DNA from: Cylicocyclus nassatus
Lineage: Eukaryota > Nematoda > Chromadorea > Rhabditida > Strongylidae
NCBI GenBank assembly: GCA_958299035.1
Contig: CATQJL010000001.1
Coordinates: forward strand, 35,688,780 to 35,752,779
DNA: 64,000 bases
Direction: 5' to 3'
Shown piece by piece: positions 51,001-62,086 of this stretch (position 1 is its first letter; each line of letters starts with the position of its first letter). The position numbers were made by a program, and so were the translations under genes. Below the pieces are notes generated by a model. It was not told where the DNA came from, ran no database searches, and saw only the letters and a list, made by a program, of their open reading frames with translations.

Positions 51001-54000
51001 AGAGCGAAGAAATTGAGGAGAGAGCAGACTAGCCAGCCGCAGACGTGACGCAAGACCCTCGCGACGCGGATTCCCGCCATGCCAATTTTGGCCTGGTTGG
51101 GATTGGGGCAGACTGTAACTCCATGAAATAAACTTACGGTTTCCCCTGGATCTCTTTGAATGTGGGAAGGCCATACCTTATTACAAAAATTATTATGAAT
51201 AAAGTACTTCTTTTTTTCTTGCCTTGTATAGCTGCAGTCATAAAGGATGCAAATGGAAACTGATCTCTTTTGTTTTCATTATTATATATCGCAGTGTTAT
51301 AGTAATAGCATGGAATCTTTATAGAGTCTCTGGTGTATGAATGCCATTTGAACTTCACTATTTATCTATCGACTCTTACAGCTGGTATTAGGTTGTCTTA
51401 AAAGTAAACCGTATTTCTAACTAAATCAAATTGTATTCGTTTTCTTAGCAGACTTGGGGTACCATTCGATAGAGCGAAAGAAGCTCTACAAAACGACCAC
51501 CGAAGGACCGTCTAAGTCGCGATCCAGGTAAAATTTGGATCCAAAAATCAAAATTTTCAACCCTAAAAATCGGATCTCCTTCCAGAAAATTCCTACGAAT
51601 TCCCAACTTGGTCTTTATATAGTAGACACGTAGTCGTATCGAAAAGTGTTTTTGATTGATTTTTTCCACAGTTCAAAATTGAGAAACAAAGATGGTCCCA
51701 AAATGCCAAAATGCCACTTTTTTCGGGTTTTTTCATGTAAAACTTGGTATTTCACGATTATAAGAGCACATACAGAAGTAAAGTTTCGAGGTTATACTTA
51801 GTAAGGTGTGTAGTATATAATGACATATGTGGGAGGGGCGGAGTTTGCCATTTTCTGACTATCTCTTATTTCTCTCTTTCTAATCCCGGAAAAAATTCAG
51901 TAAAAGCATAATTGAGTACTTCTATGTGTCTGCTGTATAACGACCAAGTTTGAGTTCCTTACAATTCTTCGCAAAAATCCAATTTTCAGGTAATAATTTT
52001 TTTTCGATTTTTGCTTCAAACTTTACCTGGATTACGACAGAGGCGGATCTTTTGCGATCTTTTTGTAGAGCTTGCTTCGCTGTATCAAGTGATACCTCAA
52101 CTCTATCAGGAAAACAAAAACAGCTTGATTTATTCAGAAATACGGTTTACTTTTGGTGCAACCTAATATATCTGTTCTAGAACTATATAGTCTGGAACAT
52201 TCAGAACTAAATATTGCTGCAAAATGAATGTGCCCCTGGGATTTCTTTGTAAATTTACTGTTATGAATTATGTATGTTTCCACCAAACCGTCACTGGTTT
52301 TAAATTTTGTCAGTGAACTTCAAGATTCGCTGTTTTCGTGCTGTAAGGTGACGAACGCTGAAAGGAGTCGAAGCGCTTATTCTAGAGGTTCGCTAGCAAG
52401 TTACTGACGATAAGTTTCAGCATTGAGACCTTTTTTTGCATCATATAGCTATCACTAATTTTCGAATCAGTGTACTTAAGGATGCAAGGTTTTCAAAGAA
52501 ATTCTGGTACAAAACTCGAACTAACCCCCAAATTTATTGCCTTGATCCTGAATCATACGCACAAAAGCTTTTTGCTCCATGCAAAAGGAAATCGAAAGTA
52601 TAATTGTTCTATGTATAGTATAGCCTTGTGAACAAGGAAAAACGAGAAATCACGCATCAAATATAGGTTTTGCAAAAGTCATATTAAAAAAGCGAATAAA
52701 TCCGATTGAAGACTTTGATGATTACTGGAAAGTCAATAGTGTTATTTCAGGTAGTGCGTGAAATGAAAGAGCTGAATAAGATGGAAAAACAGTGGTAATA
52801 TTGATGTCGAATATTCTACAATACGATATACAGTCGAATATTGTCACTCTTTGTGAATTTTGTTGCTATAGAACAACTTTTTGTAACACCTTTGCAAATT
52901 AGATTTATTTATACCTTTTGTGAGATTTTTCAAGTTAACAATGTAGCTTGGCCACTTTAAAATGAACTTTAGATTTGTCGGGACGCAGCTAGCTACAACA
53001 GCTGCTCGAGAAGGAGGTTGGCCTAAGACAGCCAACCTCTGGCAGTGACCTCCGATCGCCGGCAGTAGCCGTTCGTCTTCCCCTTCCCCTTTTCCCCCTT
53101 TTGTACATAACTATTTATAATAAACATTATAGTAAGCTTATGTAAACCCGCTACACATCAGGTAAGGGAATCGCGAACCCTTATACCTGACAGATTCATA
53201 TTCGTTGCTTAATACTGTAAAACACTAAATAAACTATTAGACATTAAGTTCGGTTGTTCTTTTCAAGTACTCAGCGTAGTCAATATATCCATCTCCATTC
53301 AAATCCATGTCCGCAAGTACAGCATCTACCATGGAAATCATGTCATCTTCGTCTTTTATGGGAGCACCAGGACCTAAAACCGAGAGTGGTAGGATGGTGG
53401 GATTGTGACATTTCATGCATTTTGAGCTCTAAGATACAAATAATAAAATAATATAAAAGAATAAAGAATATAAAATAAAAATAAACAAAGAATATAAAAT
53501 AAAATAAAATTAACATTGGTACTAAAGTGCGGTTCATAATTATACGAACACCCACAATTTTGTAAGTTTTCGGACTTTTTGGGAAAAACTCAGAAAGCCG
53601 TTGGTACCACGCGAAACACAGCCAAAAACGGTATATGATTCATAAGAATGGAAATCGATAACAGTTGTAGGAGTGTTTTTGCGCCTAATGCGAATTTTTA
53701 GCGGTTCATAATTATACGAACACCTCAAACAAAGGTCCATTTTTCATTCAAGATCGCAATCGTTTGAGTCCAAATTTTTTGAGTAGTTACAGTAACAAAG
53801 CCTGACATATCTGCTACACACCGAACCCACTGCAGCTCAAAAAGAGGATCGCTACTTTTTTTCAGATAGCTCCAAATGCTTTTGGAGTGATTACGCTCCA
53901 AAAACATCCGTTCATCTGTGGTTCACGCGCTCTAATAAGCTTCTACCTAAGCTATGAGATAAAATAAGCTCTTTCGATAGGTATTTTGTTTGACGCTTGG

Positions 54001-57000
54001 AAAGTCTTTGCGTTTTCGTGCCGTTTTTCAACCATGTTCCAACCTTAGCATAGAGTTAGCACGATTTTGAGCCTCAAAACTCAGCTTCTCTCTTGTGCAA
54101 ACATTTGATATGAAGCAGCTGCATTGCTTGCATGATGATATTTCAGTACGAAAGTTTTTGGGTTTTTTCTAGAATTGATCTTGCGGCTGTGGAGCTACAA
54201 ACCAAATAAAGGTGTGAATGCAATAGTAAAAACAGTATTCCTGGTGAAATAACTTCTGCGTGACGAAAACAAACGCTCAACGCTGCTGATTTTTTTTCTC
54301 CAAATATAAAGTCTTGTAAACTTCTACATACTATTGCTTACTTCATTGTACGGCTTCAGAAGCTGAGTTTTGAGGCTCGAAATCGTGCTGACTCTGTGGT
54401 AAGGTCGGAACTTGGTTGAAAAACGACACGAAAATGCAAAGATTTTTCAAGCGTCAAACAAAATACCTATCACAAGAGCTTATTTCATCTCACAGCTTTG
54501 TTAGAAGCTCACTAGAGCGCATAAACCACAGAAGAACGGATGTTTTTGGAGCGCAATCACTCCAAAAGCATTTAGCCCCTTTTGAAAAAAGTAACGGTCC
54601 TCTTTTTGAACTGCACTGGGTTTAGTATATAGCAGATATGGCAGACTTGGTTACTGTAACTCTACAATAAATTTGGACTCAAATGATTGCAATCTTGAAA
54701 GGAAAATGGACCTTTGTTTGAGGTGTTCGTATAATTATGAACCGCTAAAAATTCGCATTAGCCGCAAAAACACTCCTACACTTGACATCAATTTCCATTC
54801 CTATGAATCATATACCGTTTTCGGCTGTGTTCTATCGCGTGGTACCAACGGCTTTTTGAGTTTCTCTCAAAAAGTTCAAAAACTTACAAAATTTTGGGTG
54901 TTCGTATAATTATGAACCGCACTTTATGTCAAAAAAAAAGTTCTTACGAGCAATGGAGTTAGAGCATAGTTTCAAAAGAAGTCTCGTAAAGAACATCGGA
55001 AAACCTATAGAAGAAAAATTTGCTGTTTTTTGCAGATCTCGTATATTTTTGAACAACATGCTACATAGGTATTTTCGCACAAAGAACGATCAAATATTAG
55101 AAAGTCGGCATATTAGTCACGAACGTGTCGATCTCTAGTGCGGCGGCGTTAGCTATTTTCTCTGTACAGTTTTTGTTTTTACCTTCGTACAATCCTTTTT
55201 GTCCGTTTATTCATTGTTTGGTTTGTTTCTGATCCTCTTCTGGGATTGTCTTGATTGGTTTTTGGGCTCTTCCCTCGCATCCAGCTTTCTTTTTTCATTT
55301 TCTTTTCCTTTTGTGGTCTGGTTGTCGTTATTTTTGCGGCCGCGTTTTATCGAATTATTGTAGATCATGGCCCGCACTCGTGTTACAAGAAGTCAAAATC
55401 AAATTAGTGCAACCCAGGCCACCCAGAATGGGGAAAACGGTAGAAATGCTGAGCGAGGGATTGATTATAGCTCTATGTCCATTCAGGACCTGATTTCGTC
55501 AATCTCAGAATTGAATAAGGACCCGACACCAAACAATGTTGGGGGTTCTCGCTGAGGAAATTTCTTCCGGATTTTTGGAGGTGATCGAGGCGGAGAAACG
55601 TGGACGTAGTTTGGTGATTAGTGGCGTCCCACAACCTCCGGAGGGGATGCGGCCATCAGAGTGTCGAAAATATCTCCAAAATAAGGTGGAGGATATTTTC
55701 GACGCTCTTGATGTAGACTGCACCCCTTCGGAGGTGTTTTGGATTGGCAAAGCGAGCAGCTCGAACTCGCGTCTGATAAAAGTAGTCATGACCTCCACCT
55801 TTCATTGGCGGAGGACATTGGCGAACGCTCACCTCCTCCGTGATGCTGGTTATTCTAGCGTTTTCATACGCAGAAGCATGACGGACGAGGAGCGAAGGCG
55901 CGAGTTCGAGCTGCGCCAAATTGCCCGTGAGAGAAATAAAGGAAAAGCGAGCAAGGAATGGGTAATTTATAAGAATTAGTGCGCGTTTCTGACCTGCCTA
56001 AGAGGAGATCGGAAAACGCTTAAAAGTGCATGGTGAGCGGCAAAAGAAGGAAACAATCAAAGTTTTTCTACGCTTAAAAGTGCATGGTGAGCGGCAAAAG
56101 AAGGAAACAATCAAAGTTTTTCTATAGAAGTTTAGTAAAAAAAAATACATCATTTACAATCATTTCTGTCAGAGCACAAGCCTGATATAGTTTTTGTTAC
56201 GGAGACATGGCTTACGGGAAAAATTAGTGATAGTGAAGTTATAGGAAATCTTCCTTATATAATTTTGCGTGTAGACAGACATAGCCGCAGAGGCGGTGGA
56301 GTCTGTTGCTTAGCAAAAAGTACTCTTCTAGTTAAATCTTGCATTATTACAATACAATGTCAAACATCCTATGCGTCGACATATCCTCTTCACGTGAGCC
56401 TACCTGGTTACGCTTTTTAGCGGTTTACCGTCCCCCAAATAGCTCATATGCAAAAGATGAAAAAGTAATCGAATTGTTGTGTAATTTTGTTAGCGAATAT
56501 GAAAAGACAATAGTTTTGGGAGATTTTAATCTACAGATAAATTGGCCCGAGCCTAACCTCTTAATAGAACTTCACCAATTTATCTCGAGTTTTTCCGTAA
56601 CTCTAGTTTAAAGCAGTTTGTTACAGAATCAACACACCGCTCCCATGTTCTTGATCTCGTGTTTTCGACCTCACCTATTGTCTCGGATGCGCGCACTATG
56701 CCTCCTCTTGCAAATTCCGATCATCGTATAGTCGAATTTTCAGTCCCTATGAAATTGACCAGTCACATTCCTTTGCCAACACCTGATTTTCGAAAAGTCG
56801 ACTATATTTCTCTCAATAGATATTTCGAAACCATTGATTGGTTGGCTATATTTGACCAGTATGAATCAGCAGATGACGTATGCTACCGTTTTTGTGTGGC
56901 AATATACGGTGCACTTGCAAAATTTGTGCCGTTCAAATTTCTTGAACAGCCCCCCCCCCCAAGGCTACCCCTCACAGATACGGAAGCTTTTAGCTCAGAA

Positions 57001-59683
57001 AGAACGTTTATTCAACTCTTTGGTCAACCCTTTGATGAACTCTATGTATAAGAATGTATGCAAAGATGTGAATCATCACTTAAAGAGATTTTTGAAAACA
57101 TACGAAAATAGATTGGCTATGAAAGCTTCGTCGAAATCTTTCTTTCAGTATATTAATCAAAAACTGAAATCAAGCCGTCATCTGTCTGCTATTTCCGACC
57201 GAAATGGGAATACTTTTAGTACAGACATAGATAAATCACATGCCTTAGCTCGCTATTTCGCCGATGTGTTCTCTCACGATGATATTATGCCTTCGGAATT
57301 CTCTACAGTTCCCACTGTTCATCACTGCCTTTCTACTGTCTACTTCGATCCCTCTGAAATCCGGAGGATCTTAATCAGATTGAGAGCTTCCTCCACTGAA
57401 ACGTACGATGGTATCCCGCAAATTGTTTTTAAAAATGCGCTTCATCCCTTTGTGCTCCTCTTTCGCACATATTTTCAACATATCATTGATGCTTGGAGAG
57501 GTGCCGCAGGTCTGGAAGGAGGCGTTGGTAACCGCGATCCTTAAAGTTCCTAACGCTAAACTCCTTTCGGACTTCCGGCCCATCAGCTTGGTACCTACTG
57601 CAGCAAAAGTAATGGAGAAAGTAATGCGCGATAAGCTTTTGAAATGGTTTGCAAAATTCAATGTAATTCCCACGAATCAGCACGGTTTTATGGCGGGATC
57701 GTCCACAATGACGAATCTCGCCGACTAGGTTTTTTGACTGGAATTTGGCGCTCAACAGAGGCAACTCTGTCGATGTCATTTACATGGATCTGTCTAAGGC
57801 TTTCGACAAAGTGAACCATATGATACTTTTGTCGAAATGTGAGAGTCTTGGTTTGAGTGGAAATTTTTTAAAATGGCTGAAATCATTTGTGTAACAGAGG
57901 AATGACGGTTCGGGTAGGGCACAAGTTTTCGGAGCCATTCAGCTGCACAAGCGGTGTCCCACAAGGCGCAGTACTGTCTCCCCTGCTTTTTCTGGTGTAT
58001 ACGGCCGAGCTTCCAAGCATCTTGAAAACATCAACGAATATTACAATACAAATGTATGCGGATGATATAAAATTTTATGGGTTTTACAATGCGGAAAATA
58101 AAGCTGAGGTCAGAGGCGCAGTGAAAGTATCTCTTGAGAAAATGAGGCATTGGGCGGCTTCTTTAGGCATTCCTATTAATTTTGAAAAAAGTTTTGTCAT
58201 GCATTTTGGAGACCTTGAAAATCCAATCTATGAGATAAATGGAAACAAACTGAGAAATTGTTCTACCGCCAAAGACTTGGGCGTTTTGATTGATTCCGAT
58301 TTAAATTTTTCTGCTCATATTGATAATGTAGTTAATAAAGCTTATTCGGTAATATTTGCGATTTTTCGTAGCGTACATACCGACAATCCGATGATCCTCA
58401 AACGTCTCTACCGAGCCTACGTGTTACCTCATTTAGAATATTGTTCTGTAATATGGAACCCCTTTTTATAGAAAAATATTTTGAAGCTGGAAAAAGTGCA
58501 ACAAACTTTTACTCGTATTCTGTAGCTGAGGTGTCGTAGAAAACTCAATTTCGTCGATATGCCGAGCTACGAAAATTGCCTTAAGTTTTTGGCAATGAAA
58601 AGTTTAGAACATAGACAAATATTTCTTGATCTCGTTTTTGGTTTTCGACTTTTGCATAAAGAATTGAGACTTGCCCCACGCAAATACTGGATTTTTAGAC
58701 CTACAAACAGATATGGTGGGTTTAACATTCACTATTTACTTATTTACAGGAAGCGTTTTCGTTGGGTTTTTGATAGTTTGTTTTACAGAATCCCCCGATG
58801 GCTTAGACTATCACCAGAAACTGCACTGCAGACCCCATCTACAAACGTATTTAAAGGCAGTGGACGGGCAAAATGAGCCTTCATGAGATTTCAAAGGCGT
58901 CCGATAGTAGTCCCCCTAAGAAGCCCGCAAGTCCACCCCCCATTCGCGAATACGCACACTAACACAAGAAAGCACGTCCGAAAGGTCCACCTAAAACACC
59001 CACTCCACCTGGCACGCCCCCTTCACTGATTTCCCCAAAATGCGCAATTGAACGGCATACGAAGAGCGCGCGTAACGTGGAGCTTCGTAGGCGCCCAATC
59101 AATAACGGTGCTTGGTGAAATATTTGCAGAGATTTCATGTTTTTCGACAGTATTTGAAGATTTTTTTGTATTTTCAGGTGTTCTCATTGTACAACAGAGG
59201 CGTAACGGCCTTGTTTCCAGTGTTGCTCACTTGAATAGTAGCTCTGGCACTACTACAAGGCAAGTTCTTCCACTTGAATACATTAGCGTCGTCCTCTTGC
59301 TGTTTTCTTCGTTCTAGTGAGGATCTCTAAAACCTTAGCTTATTTGTATTTAGTGTTCTCGTCCTGCCTGTAGTTTGTATGGACCCCCTCTCCCTGCTCA
59401 CTCGCATATATGTAAATCGTGTTCCTTCGTGCAATATTTACAAGGTAATAAATAGTTAGTTGTGATATGATGGGTGCATTATGGCTGTTTCGCCTTACTT
59501 CTATTGTAGTATAGGTTGTCTTCAATCATTATGTGTGTGGTTTTCTATTTTATGTTGCTGTATGTTCTAATGTGAGATTGTGTTCATCTATAGTAAGCAT
59601 TTATAATCTAATTTGTGTGTTTATGTGTATGTGTTTGTGTATGTGTATGTGCATGTGTTTGTGTATGTGTTTGTGTATGTGTT

Positions 59684-59714
<31 letters not shown>

Positions 59715-60114
59715 GTGCATGTGTATGTGTATGTGTATGTGTATGTGTTTGTGTATGTGTATGTGTTTGTGTATGTGTTTGTGTAATGTATGTGTATGTG
59801 TATGTGTGTGTGTGTCTCTATGTGTTTGTTTGTTTGTTCGTTTGTGTTTGTTAAATTAAGTGAATACGAGGTACTCAATTGTAAACCACAAATGTAATTA
59901 TAATGAATGTTTCAGGTTATTGTTGCTATTGCAAATTCGTCAATGTTGTCGCTTCCCCGCAAGAAGCCTGAAGTTCGAATAAGGAGGAATAAAGTGGAAA
60001 TTACAGGCCTGGGCACAGTGAGTCTATTTCACATTTGTCTGCTAATACTCTCACACCAATTAGAATTAACCAAAGGCTTAGATTTTTTGTTTTTAGGTGT
60101 TCACATTATGCTAG
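42028..60114 (+). CDS. KH-domain RNA-binding protein, exons spread over 18 kb
   Basis: The clearest exons encode two KH domains. The first, at 44682-44782 and 44857-44906, gives ITKLIKIPRKSIGTLVGRAG, STVHRIELETK and TFIRVMYDKEK. The second, at 49585-49690, 49738-49793 and 49843-49914, gives ITRLIFVEQHALGTVLGTEG, RNIKRIQRCFRVRIQIDNED and CLSITGTRDLVDYAE. The GXXG loops read GRAG and GTEG. A linker exon at about 46458 has GEDWLALEQRKELEEIP. Exon 59916-60017 (KPEVRIRRNKVEITGLGT) joins in phase and could end at a stop at 60112. Candidate 5' exons are 42028-42210 (ATG start, donor GAG/gttagt) and 42684-42812 (EHIAEQTASLLAHSQSYRR). One at 43653-43716 is less sure. KH proteins bind single-stranded RNA; the subfamily is not recognised. 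Linking the 5' and 3' exons to the KH core is inference. Confidence 0.6.
42462..42634. mobile_element. Palindromic MITE, 173 bp
   Basis: AGGTATGTGCCAGAGTAAG at the left pairs with the right end CTTACTCTGGCACCTACCT. The arms also share TTTTGTTCAGCTGCAAAAGG over about 58 bp. No target duplication could be defined. It lies in a proposed intron of the KH gene. Confidence 0.75.
45693..45734. mobile_element. Solo mariner-type terminus
   Basis: Read on the minus strand it begins TTAGGTCGGTCCGAATGTTC, close to the termini at 22275 and 23556. A partner end to the left is not evident. The frame at 45330-45692 just beside it may be a relic of this element but matches nothing I recognise. Confidence 0.5.
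45782..45951. mobile_element. GC-rich palindromic MITE (family 1), copy 3
   Basis: Ends TTTGATTCAACTGGC and GCCAGTTGAATCAAA, same length and centre as 3902-4070. Flanking bases TACCA and TGGTA extend the palindrome. It lies in an intron of the KH gene. Confidence 0.85.
46959..48393. mobile_element. PIF/Harbinger-like MITE interrupted by a hAT element
   Basis: GGCCCATATGCACGTACATC at the left and its near-complement at the right, with CCCCGCGGGGAGGGGAG arms, are flanked by TAA (46956-46958 and 48394-48396). Subtracting the nested hAT copy and its 8-bp duplication leaves about 713 bp. No coding capacity. Confidence 0.75.
47575..48288. mobile_element. Non-autonomous hAT element, 714 bp, 8-bp TSD
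   Basis: Begins CAGGGCTCGGCACAGCTGGC and ends GCTCGTGCCGAGCCCTG. Identical octamers AGCACGAT flank it (47567-47574 and 48289-48296). Internal GTGCCAGCTGGGTGCCAGCT clusters near 47875 may be transposase-binding repeats. The broken copy at 19016 is its relative. No transposase frame is present. Confidence 0.92.
49074..49385 (+). mobile_element. Non-autonomous Helitron, 312 bp
   Basis: The left end starts TCTTATATATAAAGCTGAAT directly after an A, followed by a TCTG/TCCG-rich tract. The right end has a GC-rich hairpin (GCCGGGCGGAGCCGGG) a few bases before the terminal CTAG, which is followed by T. A 5' TC, a 3' hairpin plus CTAG/CTRR and insertion between A and T without duplication are the defining Helitron traits. 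It has no Rep/helicase coding. Confidence 0.85.
51388..52166. mobile_element. Foldback mariner-type MITE, 779 bp
   Basis: TTAGGTTGTCTTAAAAGTAA at the left and its counterpart ending GGTGCAACCTAA at the right, with AAACCGTATTTCT in both arms. TA flanks both sides (51386-51387 and 52167-52168). The arms remain inverted over much of the element (GATCCAGGTAAAATTTGGAT near 51521; CAAACTTTACCTGGATT near 52018). Confidence 0.88.
53237..53373 (-). CDS. Last exon of an MCFD2-like EF-hand protein (partial)
   Basis: On the minus strand, after an acceptor TTTTAG, the exon encodes PGAPIKDEDDMISMVDAVLA, DMDLNGDGYIDYAEYLKR and ends TTELNV before TAA. The loop DLNGDGYIDYAE fits the EF-hand calcium pattern with Asp/Asn/Asp at positions 1, 3 and 5 and Glu at 12. 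The order and ending match MCFD2, the soluble partner of the ERGIC-53 cargo receptor, which exports glycoproteins from the ER. No upstream exon with the first EF-hand or signal peptide was found to the right, up to the window end. The exon lies on the opposite strand inside the long intron proposed for the KH gene. It is either a fragment or the end of a gene whose other exons I missed. Confidence 0.7.
53523..54925. mobile_element. 1.4-kb palindromic element
   Basis: The left arm begins AAAGTGCGGTTCATAATTAT and the right arm ends with its complement. The arms are matched over at least 560 bases each. The motif GGTTCATAATTATACGAACA also recurs inside each arm about 180 bases in (53702 and 54722). 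A unique centre of about 270 bases remains near 54085-54355. The ends resemble Tc1-like termini (AGTGCGGT). No transposase frame. Confidence 0.85.
55366..58876 (+). mobile_element. CR1/Jockey-like LINE, broken
   Basis: ORF1 (from 55367, frame changing near 55545) has LVISGVPQPPEGM, VFWIGKASSSNSRLIKV and FIRRSMTDEERRREFELR, typical of nucleic-acid-binding ORF1 proteins of non-LTR elements. ORF2 starts near 56160 with endonuclease motifs HKPDIVFVTETWL, FLAVYRPPN and VLGDFNLQINW. The reverse transcriptase has LLSDFRPISLVP, MDLSKAFDKVNH, SGVPQGAVLSPLLF and the catalytic MYADDIKFYG. In-frame stops and shifts (near 56340, 56611, 57050, 57540, 57728, 57893, 58470) show it is inactive. It sits in the long KH-gene intron. 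Confidence 0.9.
56020..56124 (+). repeat. Two-copy 52-bp tandem duplication inside the LINE
   Basis: GCTTAAAAGTGCATGGTGAG to TCAAAGTTTTTCTA is repeated head to tail with no visible change except the last base. It falls between ORF1 and ORF2. Confidence 0.85.
59615..59851 (+). repeat. (TATGTG)n hexanucleotide microsatellite
   Basis: About 200 bases of TGTGTA/TGTGTT/TGTGCA units followed by GTTTGTTT. The long open frames here in several registers are artefacts of the repeat. Confidence 0.95.
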
Positions 60115-61116
60115 AAGGAGAAGAAGGGCTCTTTCTTGTTCACAGTCACATGAACTCTTGTTGGCAGACCTTTCGCTCAAATTTTTGACAGTAAGTTATC
60201 ACATCAGTGTTCGCTCGGGTTTAATAAGCCCTTAGATTTTGTTTTTAGGGTTTCCTCGCAAGTAGAAATGGCAGTCGAACCCATTGCTGCTTATCCGAAT
60301 CGATCGCCTTATATATGGATCGCTCAAATATTTGGTTGATACGCATGTTCTATTGTTTACTACATTTCTGTTTTCTCTTTGGCATGCCTTCAAAGTTCTT
60401 TCTCTTCTACGTTGTTGCTTCTATTTATTCGACCGTTTCTTTTGATGCTCAGCAACCTCATTTACTTCGCCATGTTTTTTGATGCGGCCAGTTGAATCAA
60501 AAATAATTGTGCATGTTATGGCATCCCGAAGATTCGCAGTTGCTACGAACTTTTTTCACTGTTCTGTTGTGGAAAATTTAAGGTTACAAAATAAAGTGAT
60601 TGCCAATTATGCGTTTATCAAAGACAAAGACAAAAGATAACGACATGCCCGGTGCACCGGGGCTCATCTACGGTAGTTGTCAAATGCGAATTAGACATGG
60701 GATGAACATTGTAAACGTAGCACAACATGATAAGTCAACAGCCAAGTCTTAAAACAGCGTGTGGAATAAAGTATGACATTCGAGGTTACGAAAAACGATA
60801 GGGTCGAATTGCTTGCGGAAAATGGATAGCAACAATGATTGAGACTGACATGACGAAAACGATGAAAACAATGAGGAGCGCATTCCAGGGAACGTTCTAC
60901 AGCTGACGCCAACCTCTCCAAGATCGGAAGCCTTCTGAAAACAAGCGAGATAGATAAATCACATCTCCAAACCAATCACAGCAGAAATAAAAATATATAA
61001 ATACTTCAAATTTATTAATTGTACGGTGATGATTTCCAGACTTTGGCGTGATATTTCGAAATAGAAAAGTTGTACAAGCTGAGAATGTAAGAAACTTCAG
61101 GCTACAAGTTTCAACT
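60115..61116. other. Spacer with a solo MITE end
   Basis: GGCCAGTTGAATCAAAA at 60486-60502 is one end of the family at 3902-4070. Otherwise I see no supported feature. A frame near 60250-60480 could extend the preceding gene but has no recognisable motif. Confidence 0.5.
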
Positions 61117-61828
61117 ATGGTAAAGGCGAATACGTGTCTTTGCTTCCTTTGTGGAAGTAGAATCAAGACCTGTTTTGCGACACGCACGTCACATGTCAAA
61201 GTGCATAACAGAATTTTCCTTTCTCTGCTCAAGCTTTTCACATCGACCACGCAAGAAGTACTAAGGAACTGTTATGAAGGTTTTGACATCAAAAGAAGAT
61301 ATGTATGCATCAGTCACTTCGTTAATACTGTGAGTGCAGCTCCGCAAATCAGTGACAAACTAATTCTCTATCATGTAGGCACAATATCTCTTAGCAGAGA
61401 TTGTTGTAAGCGGTGGAGGTTTGTCAAAAACGGCCGAAGGTATCGCTTACGTCAATGACGGAGACATTCCTGCGCAGATTCCAAGCAGCTTGAACACCGC
61501 AATCAGAACAATTGCAAGAGAAGTTAGTTTTGGAATCGTTCATGTTTCCAGTTATTCATATGAAAATTGCCAGGATAACATTACTATTGCCGCCCCGGAT
61601 GTAGGAAAGTATGTAAATTTCTACATGAAAAGATACTATAGCAAGGAGGGTAGGTGGAACAACCTGCAAGGATTCGAAGCAGACGAAGAGCAGACCGAAG
61701 TGCAAGTGGGTAAATGCAACATATGCAACCGCCACCACTCGAGCGCGCTTTGTGTGATGCACACTTTCGAAGTAGCAAAGCCCAAAAATGCTAATTATCA
61801 TGCTGACGAAAAGTCAGGCGAAAATTAG
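61117..61828 (+). CDS. THAP-type zinc-finger protein (likely N-terminus of the transposase)
   Basis: The protein starts MVKANTCLCFLCGSR. The zinc ligands fit the THAP pattern: C-x2-C (CFLC), 51 residues, then C-x2-H (YVCISHF). An intron (61330-61378) follows in phase, and the next exon reads AQYLLAEIVVSGGGLSK and later CNICNRHHSSALC. THAP domains are the sequence-specific DNA-binding part of P-element and Kolobok transposases and of host proteins derived from them. The frame stops at 61828, 0.26 kb before the transposase exon, and bridging sequence in another frame (61920-62102) probably connects them by splicing. The exact join is not resolved. An independent THAP gene is the alternative. 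Confidence 0.6.
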
Positions 61829-62086
61829 CACGAAATTATAAAGGAAAAATGAAAAAGCAGCTACACAAAGCGTCCCGTCAAATAAGACGACAAGCACATA
61901 AATGAATGTTTAGAGAGCGGTGGAGCCAAGAAGCAGTGCAGTAGTTGAGAATGTGCAAATGGATACCAACACAGCGCCCATCGCTGGTGAAGGCAACAAC
62001 ACACCGTCCAAACAGACAACTTCCACATCTCCTCAAAAAGCATCGGTTAGCGCAAATAAACCCAAGATCGTCTCGTTCACAGGCCA

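Noticed and set aside
53526..54909. Several mirrored open frames in the palindrome (for example 54673-54909 and 53540-53740)
   Set aside because: The same sequence read in opposite arms gives similar peptides, a by-product of the inverted repeat. No transposase motifs.
59533..59878. Long open frames of alternating C/V/M or T/Y residues on both strands
   Set aside because: They are translations of the TATGTG microsatellite in several registers.
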